From: Pseudomonas taetrolens
GTDB lineage: Bacteria; Pseudomonadota; Gammaproteobacteria; Pseudomonadales; Pseudomonadaceae
Length of the DNA: 64,000 nucleotides
Reading direction: 5' to 3'
Assembly: GCF_900475285.1 (NCBI RefSeq)
Contig: NZ_LS483370.1
Location: forward strand, 2,742,001-2,806,000
A program made the translations under genes and the position numbers. Every line of letters starts with the position of its first letter. Within the stretch, counting starts at the first letter, position 1. This document shows positions 36,745-44,923 of the stretch, piece by piece. A model generated the notes under the pieces. It worked only from the letters and a program-made list of their open reading frames with translations, did no database searches and was not told the DNA's origin.

Positions 36745-38661
36745 TCAAGGCAACTGCAATGCCTTGGCGACTTCGGCCCACGGGATGAATTTGTAGTTCT
36801 GGCTTTGTTCGGGCATGCGCTTGCGGCCGTCCTGCACCACCAGCATCCCTTGGCTCCAGGGGCCACCGAGGTTGGCCGAAGTCACTTCCAGACCATCGGT
36901 TTCCGAAGCACCATCAATCCCGGCCACGGCATTCACCCCCACCCGGAATACCCCGCGCACGGCATAGGGCGGCTCGGCATCCAGCACCACATAGCTGTCA
37001 TTGCCCTGGCTGGAAATCACCAGGTAGTCGTGCCCTTGCCCCTGATACAGCGCCAGACCCTCAATGTCGTCATGCACCCTGTCCCCCACCTTGATCACAC
37101 TGCTCAACGTGGCAGGCTGGTCCGGACGGGCATCGACGGCCCACACCGCTACATCCTCTTCACCGAGGAACAGCCGCTGGCGCCGGTCGTCCGCCACGCA
37201 GCCTTCAGGTTGAGTCGGCACCTTGAGCTGGCGCACCTGCTCACCTTCAACCCGGCTACCTTTAGCGAACAGGCGATGCTGCACAAAGGTCCCGTCCTGG
37301 TCGTTGGCAAAGCTGTAGATATCGCCCGAAGGCGCCTTGAACAGGCACAGGCCGTAGATGTCCTTGAGTGAGGTGGCGATCTCACCCACCTCCCGCACTT
37401 CACCACTGGCACGGTCGATGCTGAACACACTCAAGCTGTTGTGATCGCGATGGGTGGCCACCGCCAGATCTACAGTGCGGCCCCCCAATGCAAAGCCCGG
37501 GCGCACATCCACATTATTCAAACGTCCCACGGGCAGGTGCTGCACGCGGTGCCCTTGCAGGTCATAGACTTCCAGACCGTTTTTCTTGTTGGTGCCCAGC
37601 ACCCGGCTCAGCTCCGGTTGCTGGGGGTGCAACCAAATCGCCGGGTCATCGGCAGCATCACCCTGGCTGACAACCGGGTCAGTCTGTACGATGGGCCTGA
37701 CCACCGGGAGGGCCGCAGGGACGGCAACCGGGGTGACTTTCCAGTCCAGTGCGCCTTCGAACAGCTGGTTGTTGTCACCATCCTGTACCAGCACCTGCAA
37801 GCCCTGTGGCGTTTGGCGCAGGGCCAGATGTTCGGGCTCTACCAGGCCTTTCAAGGACAAGCCGGCTACCGGCACCCAGCGTTTGCCCTGCTGCTGATAC
37901 AGGTGCAGCTGCGCCGCTTCAGGGTCCAGCCCGAGCAACCCGCCCGGCACCAGCGCCATGGCACCTGCGGCTTGCTTGATCTCGCCGAAGGGTTCGATCA
38001 TCGCCACCGGGACACGTGACGCCTCGGCTTCAGCGTGAGCCGGATACGCCCACCAGCCCACATTTTCTTCGTTGACGAAAAGCTGTTGTGTCGCGTCATC
38101 GACCTGGCAGAACTCAGCATTCGGCGGTAACGGCAAACTGCGGACCAGCCGTGGCTCATTCAGGCGCTGGCTGTCTGCGGCCACCAGCCATTGCTCGCCC
38201 TTGCCTTCTTCACCGACCGTGAACAGGTAAATAGTGTTCGCCTCATCGCGATACAGGCACACGCCATTGACCGCATAGTCCCGCGCCGGCAGGTAGATGG
38301 GCGACTGCCATTCATGGCTCTGCGGATTAACACTGAACAGCGCTACCTGTTGTTTCTTCTCATCGTGACTGGCGACCAGTACCTGATCGCCCAATGCCCG
38401 GCTGTCCAGCCCGACAAACGAACCCGTTGCCCGACTTAAGGTTTTGCCCTGTTTGTCGAGCAACAACAGGCCTTCACGCTTGCTGGCGGCCAGGCGCTCA
38501 TCGGCGGTTCCGGCAGGCAGATAACTCAGGGCCTGAGCCTTGCTGGCGGTCCACGATCGCAGCAGCGGCGGGCTGATCTCTACGGCCGCCTGCACGCTGC
38601 CTGCCGTCAGGCACACCAGCAAAGGCAACAACCGGGGTTTGCGCTTAAACAAAAAAGTCAT
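36745..38661 (-). CDS. Two-domain beta-propeller phytase
   Basis: 638 residues from ATG 38661 (AAGGA upstream). Signal peptide ends near 'LTAGSVQA', so the enzyme is exported. The second half (~315-638) is a complete beta-propeller phytase domain with 'DDPAIWLHPQQPELSRVLG', 'KNGLEVYDLQG', 'NNVDVRPGF', 'DIYGLCLF', 'PEGCVADDRRQRLFLGEEDV' and 'EGLALYQ', including the acidic Ca2+/phosphate-site residues. The first half (~25-310) has the same repeat plan ('NAEFCQVDDATQQLFVNEEN') but looks degenerate. Beta-propeller phytases hydrolyse phytate with Ca2+ and release phosphate. It follows the TonB-dependent receptor by 45 bases. Confidence 0.9.
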   Translation of the reverse strand: MTFLFKRKPRLLPLLVCLTAGSVQAAVEISPPLLRSWTASKAQALSYLPAGTADERLAASKREGLLLLDKQGKTLSRATGSFVGLDSRALGDQVLVASHDEKKQQVALFSVNPQSHEWQSPIYLPARDYAVNGVCLYRDEANTIYLFTVGEEGKGEQWLVAADSQRLNEPRLVRSLPLPPNAEFCQVDDATQQLFVNEENVGWWAYPAHAEAEASRVPVAMIEPFGEIKQAAGAMALVPGGLLGLDPEAAQLHLYQQQGKRWVPVAGLSLKGLVEPEHLALRQTPQGLQVLVQDGDNNQLFEGALDWKVTPVAVPAALPVVRPIVQTDPVVSQGDAADDPAIWLHPQQPELSRVLGTNKKNGLEVYDLQGHRVQHLPVGRLNNVDVRPGFALGGRTVDLAVATHRDHNSLSVFSIDRASGEVREVGEIATSLKDIYGLCLFKAPSGDIYSFANDQDGTFVQHRLFAKGSRVEGEQVRQLKVPTQPEGCVADDRRQRLFLGEEDVAVWAVDARPDQPATLSSVIKVGDRVHDDIEGLALYQGQGHDYLVISSQGNDSYVVLDAEPPYAVRGVFRVGVNAVAGIDGASETDGLEVTSANLGGPWSQGMLVVQDGRKRMPEQSQNYKFIPWAEVAKALQLP

Positions 38662-38706
38662 GCGTCGTTCATCCTTCTCGCGCCCTCGCCGGGCGCGCAA
38701 GCGTGC

Positions 38707-41241
38707 TTAAAAGTGGGTAAAGGTCAGACCCAGCGAATAGGTCGGGCCGTACTCTTCGTACTGATTGTTGAAGCGGCTGTTACCGCTGTAGACGAAGTAC
38801 GGCTGATCGGTGAGGTTCTGTGCATCAAAGGTGACTTGCAGGTTTTTGCTGAGCGAATAGCGGGCGCTGAAGTCGACAAAGGTCTGGGAGTCGACATGCA
38901 GGTCATGGGCCTTGTCGTTGATCCCGGCCAACTCGTACAGGTAGTCCGACTTGTAGTTGGCCGACAGGCGCAGGCTCAGCGTGTCGTCCTCCCAGCCGAG
39001 CATCAGGTTGCCGACGGTATCGGATTGGTTTGGCAAGTCGATATCACGCTTGCGCGTCCCGCCCGAGGCGGCATCAAACCCTTCGATGCTGGCCTTTGAA
39101 CGGCTGAACGTGGTGTTGGCGCCCAGGATGACGCCGTTCCACGGTGCTGGTAGCCAGTCGAATTTTTGGGAGTAGGCCAGTTCGAGCCCGTACAGCTTGG
39201 CGCTGTCGCCATTGGCGTAGGTGTGCGCTTCAGTGAAGTCCGCCCACACACCGCTGCCGGCCAGATCGTTGTTGTAGACGAAGTTCTTGATGTCTTTGTA
39301 GAAGAGGAACGCCGAGACCGTCCCGGCATGCCCCATGAAGTGTTCGATCCCGAGGTCGAAGTTGCTCGACTCCAGTGGTTTGAGGTTCGGGTTGCCGAAC
39401 TCCGCCACGTCATCATCGATGACAAAGCCCGGCGCCAATTGGCCAAAAGTCGGGCGCACCACAGAGTTGGTCCAGGCGGCGCGTACCTGGGTGTTTTTAT
39501 CCAATTGGTAACGCGCGTGCAGCCCCGGTAACCAATGATGGTAATCGCGCCGAGTGTCCTGGGCCTCGAACGCACCATCGCGTACGCCGGTGCCCTTGGC
39601 TTCAAATTTCGTGCCCTCGTAGCGCATCCCGGCGATAAAGCGCCAGTCGTCTATATCGACCGTGTTCATCACGTAGGCGGCATTGATGTCTTCGTGCAGG
39701 GTGAAGTCATTGGCCCGCGACTCTTCTTCATCGTAGTAAGCGCCGGGGTTCAGCCCGCCAATCAGGTCCTTGATCGCGCTGCCGCTAATGCCAGGGCCGA
39801 ACTGTCCCAGCGAGTAGTGCACATTGCCCTTGTTGAATTGGTCGAGGTTGAGCTGTGCGTCGCTGTAGCCCAGATCAGAAAAGTCTTCGTACACCCAGGC
39901 ATTGAGGTCGTTGTCTTTTTTGCGACGGCTGACTTTGCCGCCGAATTTGGCCTGTGAGGCATAGCCCTGCACGTCGTAATCACGGGCCAGGTCGAGACGG
40001 ATGTTCTTCTCGGTGTCCTGGGTGTGCTGCTCTTCCCAGTCCACTTTGTCGAGGGTGAAACGGGTCGGGTCATAAAAACCCGGGCCGATGATCGGACGCG
40101 GCTTTTCGGTGTCGTAAAAGCCGCTGTCGGCAAAACTGGAATTACCCTTGAACGTAGCCCCGGCGATATGTCCCGGGCTGTCTTCGCTGGACTTGCTGTA
40201 GCCAGCCTGGCCGCTCAGGGTCCACAGCCCCATCATCCGCTCACCGCCGAACACATAGGACTGGATTTCCTGGGTCTCTTCGCGCTGCTTGAGCTTGCGC
40301 TTGGCCTTGGCTTTGCCCCGCTCGCCTGCCGCTAGCCCCGGGTCGAATTCAAGGCTGGTGGAGTTGCGGGTTTCGCTGTCTTTATAGCGGCTGTAGAGCG
40401 TGCGCAGGTAAAGGCTGGTGTCGTCGTCGGGCTTGTAGTCGAAGTTCAACCCGCCACCGGTCCGCTCACGGGTGATGTCGTATACCCGCTGCTCGAAACT
40501 GTTCAGGCGCGCGCCGTCGGTGAAATCCCAGTCACCGCCGGTTTCGACGTTGTCCGAGCCGAAATCACGTTTATTCCAGCTCAAGGCGGCCGCCACACCG
40601 AAGTTGTCGATGCCGTCTCCGAGGCTGAAGCGGTCGCTGATGGCACCCGAAACCTTGGGGCTGGTTTGATCGGTGTTCTTGTTGTAACCGGCTTCGGTAC
40701 TACCGGTATAAAACAGGCCTTCATGGTCAAAAGCCGACAGGCTACGCACGTCCACGGTGCCGCCCAGGGAGTTGGCGTCCATGTCCGGGGTCAGGGTTTT
40801 GATCACCGACAATGATTGCACCAGCTCGGATGGCAGCACATCCAGGGCCACGGCCCGGCGGGCACTTTCCGGAGATGGCACCAGCGTGCCGTTGATGGTC
40901 ACGCTGTTGAGGTCCGGACCCAGGCCTCGCACGCTGACGAAACGCCCCTCACCCTGGTCGCGCTCGATGCTGATGCCCGGCAAACGCTGCACGGCTTCAG
41001 CGACGTTGGCATCCAGCAACTGGGCAACACCGTCCGCATGCACCACGCTTTCGACCGAGTCTGAGTTGCGTTGCTGCTTGAGTGCCTGATCAAGGCTGGC
41101 GGCCTGGCCTACCACCTCAACGTGCTCAGTGGCGCCAATGGCCACCGGCTCCGCAGCGCTCAGGCGTTCGCTGGCAATCGCCATGGCCAGCGCACTCACG
41201 GTAAAGCCGACCCACTGCGCCCTGCTCCGACACTTGTACAT
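38707..41241 (-). CDS. TonB-dependent outer-membrane receptor, phytase-associated
   Basis: 844 residues from ATG 41241 ('MYKCRSRAQW'); the frame is open 89 codons higher, but that part covers the PHO box and promoter. Signal peptide to ~'SERLSAAEP', plug domain ~40-170 ('VAEAVQRLPGISIERDQGEG', 'VSVRGLGPDLNSVTINGTLV', 'DANSLGGTVDVR'), then a 22-strand barrel ending in the aromatic C-terminus 'LGLTFTHF'. Of the TIGR01782 type by its plug motifs. First gene of an operon with phytase, exbB, exbD and tonB; likely imports phytate, an inositol phosphate or a metal-phytate complex. Confidence 0.9.
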   Translation of the reverse strand: MYKCRSRAQWVGFTVSALAMAIASERLSAAEPVAIGATEHVEVVGQAASLDQALKQQRNSDSVESVVHADGVAQLLDANVAEAVQRLPGISIERDQGEGRFVSVRGLGPDLNSVTINGTLVPSPESARRAVALDVLPSELVQSLSVIKTLTPDMDANSLGGTVDVRSLSAFDHEGLFYTGSTEAGYNKNTDQTSPKVSGAISDRFSLGDGIDNFGVAAALSWNKRDFGSDNVETGGDWDFTDGARLNSFEQRVYDITRERTGGGLNFDYKPDDDTSLYLRTLYSRYKDSETRNSTSLEFDPGLAAGERGKAKAKRKLKQREETQEIQSYVFGGERMMGLWTLSGQAGYSKSSEDSPGHIAGATFKGNSSFADSGFYDTEKPRPIIGPGFYDPTRFTLDKVDWEEQHTQDTEKNIRLDLARDYDVQGYASQAKFGGKVSRRKKDNDLNAWVYEDFSDLGYSDAQLNLDQFNKGNVHYSLGQFGPGISGSAIKDLIGGLNPGAYYDEEESRANDFTLHEDINAAYVMNTVDIDDWRFIAGMRYEGTKFEAKGTGVRDGAFEAQDTRRDYHHWLPGLHARYQLDKNTQVRAAWTNSVVRPTFGQLAPGFVIDDDVAEFGNPNLKPLESSNFDLGIEHFMGHAGTVSAFLFYKDIKNFVYNNDLAGSGVWADFTEAHTYANGDSAKLYGLELAYSQKFDWLPAPWNGVILGANTTFSRSKASIEGFDAASGGTRKRDIDLPNQSDTVGNLMLGWEDDTLSLRLSANYKSDYLYELAGINDKAHDLHVDSQTFVDFSARYSLSKNLQVTFDAQNLTDQPYFVYSGNSRFNNQYEEYGPTYSLGLTFTHF

Positions 41242-41318
41242 GCTTGTTCTCCCCCAGAATCCCGTTTCAGGCCGGGCAAATGGCCCGACAACCTGGAAGC
41301 GAAACCTAGGGTCGGTGA

Positions 41319-41336
41319 ATGACAGTGCTGTGACAG
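41319..41336 (-). promoter_or_regulatory. PHO box (PhoB-binding site)
   Basis: On the minus strand the sequence is CTGTCAC-AGCA-CTGTCAT: two direct 7-base repeats 11 bases apart, matching the PHO box consensus (CTGTCAT, four AT-rich bases, CTGTCA[TC]) except for the spacer composition. It ends 77 bases upstream of the receptor start codon, in the position of a -35 element. Predicts induction under phosphate starvation. Confidence 0.8.
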
Positions 41337-41448
41337 TCATTCCCGGAAGCACCGGAACAGAGGTGTTTTCGCGGTAATTACGCGCAAAGTGAGCTGAATT
41401 GACCTTAAAACCCCGGCCGTAACCGCTGCCCGTAACAGCGGTCGGGCC

Positions 41449-41480
41449 GAACGAGGCCGCGCCCGCTGCGCAGCAGTCGT
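41449..41480 (+). repeat. Short dispersed intergenic repeat, copy 1
   Basis: Shares GAACGAGGCCGCG and GCTGCGCAGCAG, separated by 3-4 variable bases, with copy 2 at 43666-43698 in the same orientation. The two copies bracket the GGDEF-AraC gene pair. Confidence 0.55.
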
Positions 41481-41674
41481 CGTGCCCTGCTTCCCTGTTC
41501 AGGATCAACGGCTGGGCGTCGCCTCGCTCCGCTCCTCAATGGCTACGGTCAGGACATGAAATTCCTTCGCGGCTTTAAACATTTACGGTGAGCTGATTCG
41601 ACCTGCATACCCCGTAACACCCTTGTCACATGGCTCTGCTCTGCTGGGCGGCAATACGTTTTGGTAGAACCGTC

Positions 41675-42595
41675 ATGACCTGGCTCAACGTGCTTAAGCA
41701 CCATCGCTGGAAACTTGCTCTGCTGATAGTGGCCGCCAATATCGGGCTGTGGCTCAACATCGCCTTTGGTGCCCATAAAGCGCTCACTGAATGGCAATGG
41801 CTGGACATGGTCGGCGAAGGCGGTACTGCGCTGTTTATCCTGCTGTGGCTGGCGCTGGTACTTAAAAGCCGTCCAACCGGGCGCGTCACCAACTACCTGG
41901 CGCTGGGTCTGTGCTGCCTGTTTTTCTCGTGGTGGATGGACCTGCTCGACGAGTTCATTCGCCTGCCCGAGCACATTCACTGGGATCACTGGCTGGAATC
42001 CGGACCGATGCCTGTCGGCATGGTGCTGCTGACCATCGGCCTGTACCACTGGCACCGCGAACAACTGGCAATCAGCCAGCAGATGGAGAAGCGCGAGCGC
42101 GTGTTTCGCGAGCATCGGCTGTTCGACAAACTCACGCCGCTGGGCGGTGCCGATTATCTCAAACATCAGGTCAGCGACTGTCTGGCCCATAGCCTTGAGC
42201 AGCAACAACCGCTGTCGTTGCTGGCGCTGGATCTTGACCATTTCGCGGCCATCAACCGGCAATACGGGCATGCCGAAGGCGACGCCGTGCTGCAAGCCCT
42301 CAGCCAGTTATTGCTGCTCAACCTGCGGCGTCACGATCTGTTGTGCCGATTGGCCGGCGACCGCTTTGTGGTCCTGCTGCCCAACACCGGCGAAAGTCAG
42401 GCGCGCCTGCTGGCACTGGAGCTGGAACAAGCGGTGCAGAGCCTGGCGCACAAAACCCGCCAACATGGCGAGCGCGTGCACCTGGCGGCAAGTACAGCGG
42501 TGGTCATGGCCATGGATGAAGCGCCCGACGCGCTGCTCAAACGCCTTAATCTGGCCCTGGCACGTGCCAAACCCCTGCGGATCAAGCGCGCATGA
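41675..42595 (+). CDS. Membrane-anchored GGDEF-domain protein with degenerate active-site motif
   Basis: 306 residues from ATG 41675 ('MTWLNVLKHH'); the frame is open to ATG 41630, which lacks a better binding site. N-terminal part has about four to five membrane segments to ~residue 130, then a linker helix and a GGDEF domain at ~155-300. The substrate-site Asp and Asn are kept ('LALDLDHFAAINRQYGHAEG'), but the signature is 'AGDRF' in place of GGDEF: the catalytic Glu is Arg. Activity as a diguanylate cyclase is therefore doubtful. Overlaps the next regulator gene by ATGA. Confidence 0.82.
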   Translation: MTWLNVLKHHRWKLALLIVAANIGLWLNIAFGAHKALTEWQWLDMVGEGGTALFILLWLALVLKSRPTGRVTNYLALGLCCLFFSWWMDLLDEFIRLPEHIHWDHWLESGPMPVGMVLLTIGLYHWHREQLAISQQMEKRERVFREHRLFDKLTPLGGADYLKHQVSDCLAHSLEQQQPLSLLALDLDHFAAINRQYGHAEGDAVLQALSQLLLLNLRRHDLLCRLAGDRFVVLLPNTGESQARLLALELEQAVQSLAHKTRQHGERVHLAASTAVVMAMDEAPDALLKRLNLALARAKPLRIKRA

Positions 42596-43626
42596 CGCTT
42601 AAAACCACGTGGTACGAAACTGACAGCCGTTTTATCGCCGGGCATTACCAGCCGGCAACGCTGATTGATCTGGCGTTATCGCGAGGTATCGACAGTCATC
42701 GACTGCTGCGGGGCACCGGGCTGTTTTACGAAGATATTGTGGCCGGCCACACGCGTCTCAGCCCCCAGCAGTGCTTCAGCCTGATCGGTAATACCCAGCG
42801 TTTGCTCGAGGCCGATGACAGCAGCTTTCTGTTCGGCCAGCGCTTGCTGCCAGGACACTACGGCCCGGCCAGCCATGCCCTGCAACAGGCGCAGAACCTG
42901 CATCAGGCTCTGGAAACCGTAGTCCACCACCGGGCCTTGCTCAGCCCGTGGCTGACACCGCGCTTGCTGCTGGATGAGAAGTACGCCTACGTATACTGGC
43001 TCGACAGTTGCGGCGCACAAGAGCACTTGCGCTTTGTGCTGGAGGCCAGCATGACAGCATTAATGGCCATGAGTCAGTGGCTCAGCGGCGAACGCCTGCC
43101 GTGGGAGTGCTGCTTCAGCCATGCAGAACCGCGCTATGTGGAGCAGTACTGGGTGCACCTAGGTGAAAACACCCAATTCGCCAGCCAGCTCGACATGATG
43201 CGCATCCCCCGCGAATACCTGACCCGGCCCTGGCCCAATGCCTCGGCGATAGCACGCCAGGTCGCGCTGCAACAGGCCCGGGAGCAGCTGCATAGTCTGG
43301 GTTTCAGTGCCAGCCTGCTCGACCGTTTATATGTGTATTTGCGCAACAGCGCGCAACAGGCACCGGGGCTGGAGCAGGCGGCGCAGCACTTTGCGATGAG
43401 CCAGGCGACACTCAAGCGCAAACTGAACAAGCACGGCACCCATTTCCAGGCCCAGCAGGATCAGGCGCGCAAACACATGGCGCTGTATCTGTATCAGATC
43501 AAGGGCATGAGCAACGAAGCGGTCGCCGAGTACCTCAACTTCAATGACCCGGCCAACTTCAGGCGCGCCCTCAAGCGCTGGACCGGGTGTACACCGAACC
43601 TGATTCGCCAGTTCTTGTCGTTGTAA
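42592..43626 (+). CDS. AraC-family regulator (OruR-like, Arabinose_bd N-terminus)
   Basis: 344 residues. N-terminal ligand domain (~20-200) of the type found in OruR/ArgR-like AraC regulators; C-terminal HTH_18 domain at ~250-340 ('LEQAAQHFAMSQATLKRKLN', 'VAEYLNFNDPANFRRALKRW'). Translationally coupled to the GGDEF protein (ATGA), so the two probably act in one pathway. Inducer and targets unknown. Confidence 0.85.
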   Translation: MTLKTTWYETDSRFIAGHYQPATLIDLALSRGIDSHRLLRGTGLFYEDIVAGHTRLSPQQCFSLIGNTQRLLEADDSSFLFGQRLLPGHYGPASHALQQAQNLHQALETVVHHRALLSPWLTPRLLLDEKYAYVYWLDSCGAQEHLRFVLEASMTALMAMSQWLSGERLPWECCFSHAEPRYVEQYWVHLGENTQFASQLDMMRIPREYLTRPWPNASAIARQVALQQAREQLHSLGFSASLLDRLYVYLRNSAQQAPGLEQAAQHFAMSQATLKRKLNKHGTHFQAQQDQARKHMALYLYQIKGMSNEAVAEYLNFNDPANFRRALKRWTGCTPNLIRQFLSL

Positions 43627-43665
43627 CCCTGGGGCATCCCGCCATTACGTAGCAGTGGACGAGTA

Positions 43666-43698
43666 GAACGAGGCCGCGACTGGCTGCGCAGCAGACGT
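43666..43698 (+). repeat. Short dispersed intergenic repeat, copy 2
   Basis: Same core as copy 1 (41449-41480): GAACGAGGCCGCG followed by GCTGCGCAGCAG and CGT. Lies between the AraC gene and dpkA, two convergent genes. Confidence 0.55.
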
Positions 43699-43747
43699 AA
43701 AGCCTCATCACTCAGCGTGTCAGCGGCTACGGGTTTCGAGCGGGACC

Positions 43748-44776
43748 TTACCCTGCCAACGCCCGCAATTTAGCCAGTTCATCGGCCGCCAGCGGGATAC
43801 CGTCTTCCAGGGATTTGGCCCGCTGGTTGAATCGACGATCGCCGGGCAGGCGCTCCAGGCCGACGGCGTGCATTTGTCGAACGAGTTCCGCGCTGCGCTG
43901 GGCGAAGCTGTTGCCACCGGATTTAGTCGGATCGACCACGATCAGCAATTGCCCGGTCCACGGGGTTTGTGCACCCGGGTGCTTGGACCAGTCGAACTCG
44001 AATGAGAAGTTGCCCCCGGTCAGCGCGGCCGCCAGCAGTTCGACCATCATCGACAAGGCCGACCCCTTGTGCCCGCCAAAGGGCAGCAAGGCACCGCCCT
44101 CAAGGATGGCTTTCGGATCTTCGGTCGGTGCACCGAGCTTGTCGACGCCCATACCGGCGGGCAACGAATGCCCCTTGCGGGCAGCAATTTGTACATCGCC
44201 GTGGGCAATGGCGCTGGTGGCCAGGTCGAATACGATCGGGTGGCCGTCCGCACACGGCGCAGCAAAGGCGATCGGGTTGGTACCGAACAAGGGTTTTTGT
44301 GCACCGTGGGGCACCACGCAGGTCATGCTGTTGACCACGCTCAAGGCCACCAGGCCTTCCTCCGCAAACGGCTCAACATCGGGCCACAACGCGGCAAAAT
44401 GGTGCGAGTTACGAATCGCCAGTACGGCAATCCCGGCACTCCGGGCCTTTTCGATCAGCAACTGGCGGGCCGCGGCCAACGCCGGTTGCGCAAAGCCATT
44501 GGCCGCATCGACACGAATAAAGCCCGACGCCACGTCTTCAACCACAGGCGTCGCCTGACCGTCGACCCAATGGCTGGCCAACGACGATAGATACCCCGCA
44601 ATACGAAACACCCCGTGACTGTAAGAACCATCGCGCTGGGCCCGGGCGCAGTTGTCAGCCAGTACTTGAGCAACAGCCGCTGAAGTACCGTGACGTTCGA
44701 AAATGCGTTGCAGCAAGGCAGTCAGTTCGCTGAGGGACAACGACTCTACGGGCTGAGTGGCAGGGGTCTGAGACAT
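43748..44776 (-). CDS. dpkA: Delta1-piperideine-2-carboxylate reductase (DpkA-like, malate/L-lactate dehydrogenase 2 family)
   Basis: 342 residues with the Ldh_2 fold signatures 'SYSHGVFRIAGYL', 'IRNSHHFAALWPDVEPFAEE', 'FGTNPIAFAAP' and 'LPFGGHKGSALSMMVELLAA'. NADPH-dependent enzymes of this type reduce the cyclic imines delta1-piperideine-2-carboxylate and delta1-pyrroline-2-carboxylate to L-pipecolate and L-proline. The neighbours (RpiR regulator, basic-amino-acid ABC transporter, AmaD-like dehydrogenase) match the D-lysine catabolic cluster of Pseudomonas putida, which supports the DpkA assignment over a generic malate dehydrogenase. Divergent from the regulator. Confidence 0.85.
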   Translation of the reverse strand: MSQTPATQPVESLSLSELTALLQRIFERHGTSAAVAQVLADNCARAQRDGSYSHGVFRIAGYLSSLASHWVDGQATPVVEDVASGFIRVDAANGFAQPALAAARQLLIEKARSAGIAVLAIRNSHHFAALWPDVEPFAEEGLVALSVVNSMTCVVPHGAQKPLFGTNPIAFAAPCADGHPIVFDLATSAIAHGDVQIAARKGHSLPAGMGVDKLGAPTEDPKAILEGGALLPFGGHKGSALSMMVELLAAALTGGNFSFEFDWSKHPGAQTPWTGQLLIVVDPTKSGGNSFAQRSAELVRQMHAVGLERLPGDRRFNQRAKSLEDGIPLAADELAKLRALAG

Positions 44777-44837
44777 GCGGGCGCTCCAATCTAGTTGTTA
44801 TTGTCGATGTGCAATGGTGGGGCCAACTATCCTGCGA

Positions 44838-44853
44838 TGACAGTTATCTGTCA
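44838..44853. promoter_or_regulatory. Inverted repeat TGACAG-TTAT-CTGTCA upstream of dpkA/regulator
   Basis: Perfect 6-4-6 palindrome in the divergent region. The half-site TGACAG/CTGTCA recurs in the second palindrome 15 bases on, so both are probably bound by the adjacent RpiR-type regulator. Confidence 0.6.
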
Positions 44854-44867
44854 ATTGTTGACTTAAT

Positions 44868-44891
44868 GACAGAAAACATTCACTTTCTGTC
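44868..44891. promoter_or_regulatory. Inverted repeat GACAGAAA-N8-TTTCTGTC upstream of the regulator gene
   Basis: Perfect 8-8-8 palindrome ending 32 bases before the regulator start. It shares TGACAG/CTGTC half-sites with the palindrome at 44838-44853; a TTGAC lies between them. Likely an autoregulatory operator. Confidence 0.6.
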
Positions 44892-44923
44892 CCGCGCTGA
44901 AAATAAAAACAGGAAATACAGTT

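Larger units (their letters stand above)
41242..41674. promoter_or_regulatory. Intergenic region upstream of the phytase receptor operon and the GGDEF gene
   Basis: Divergent region of ~430 bases. The left part holds the PHO box (41319-41336) and a possible -10 (TAGGTT, 41303-41308 read on the minus strand, about 10 bases below the PHO box). The middle part contains a copy of the GAACGAGGCCGCG repeat. The right part must contain the promoter of the GGDEF gene, which I cannot pinpoint. Confidence 0.5.
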
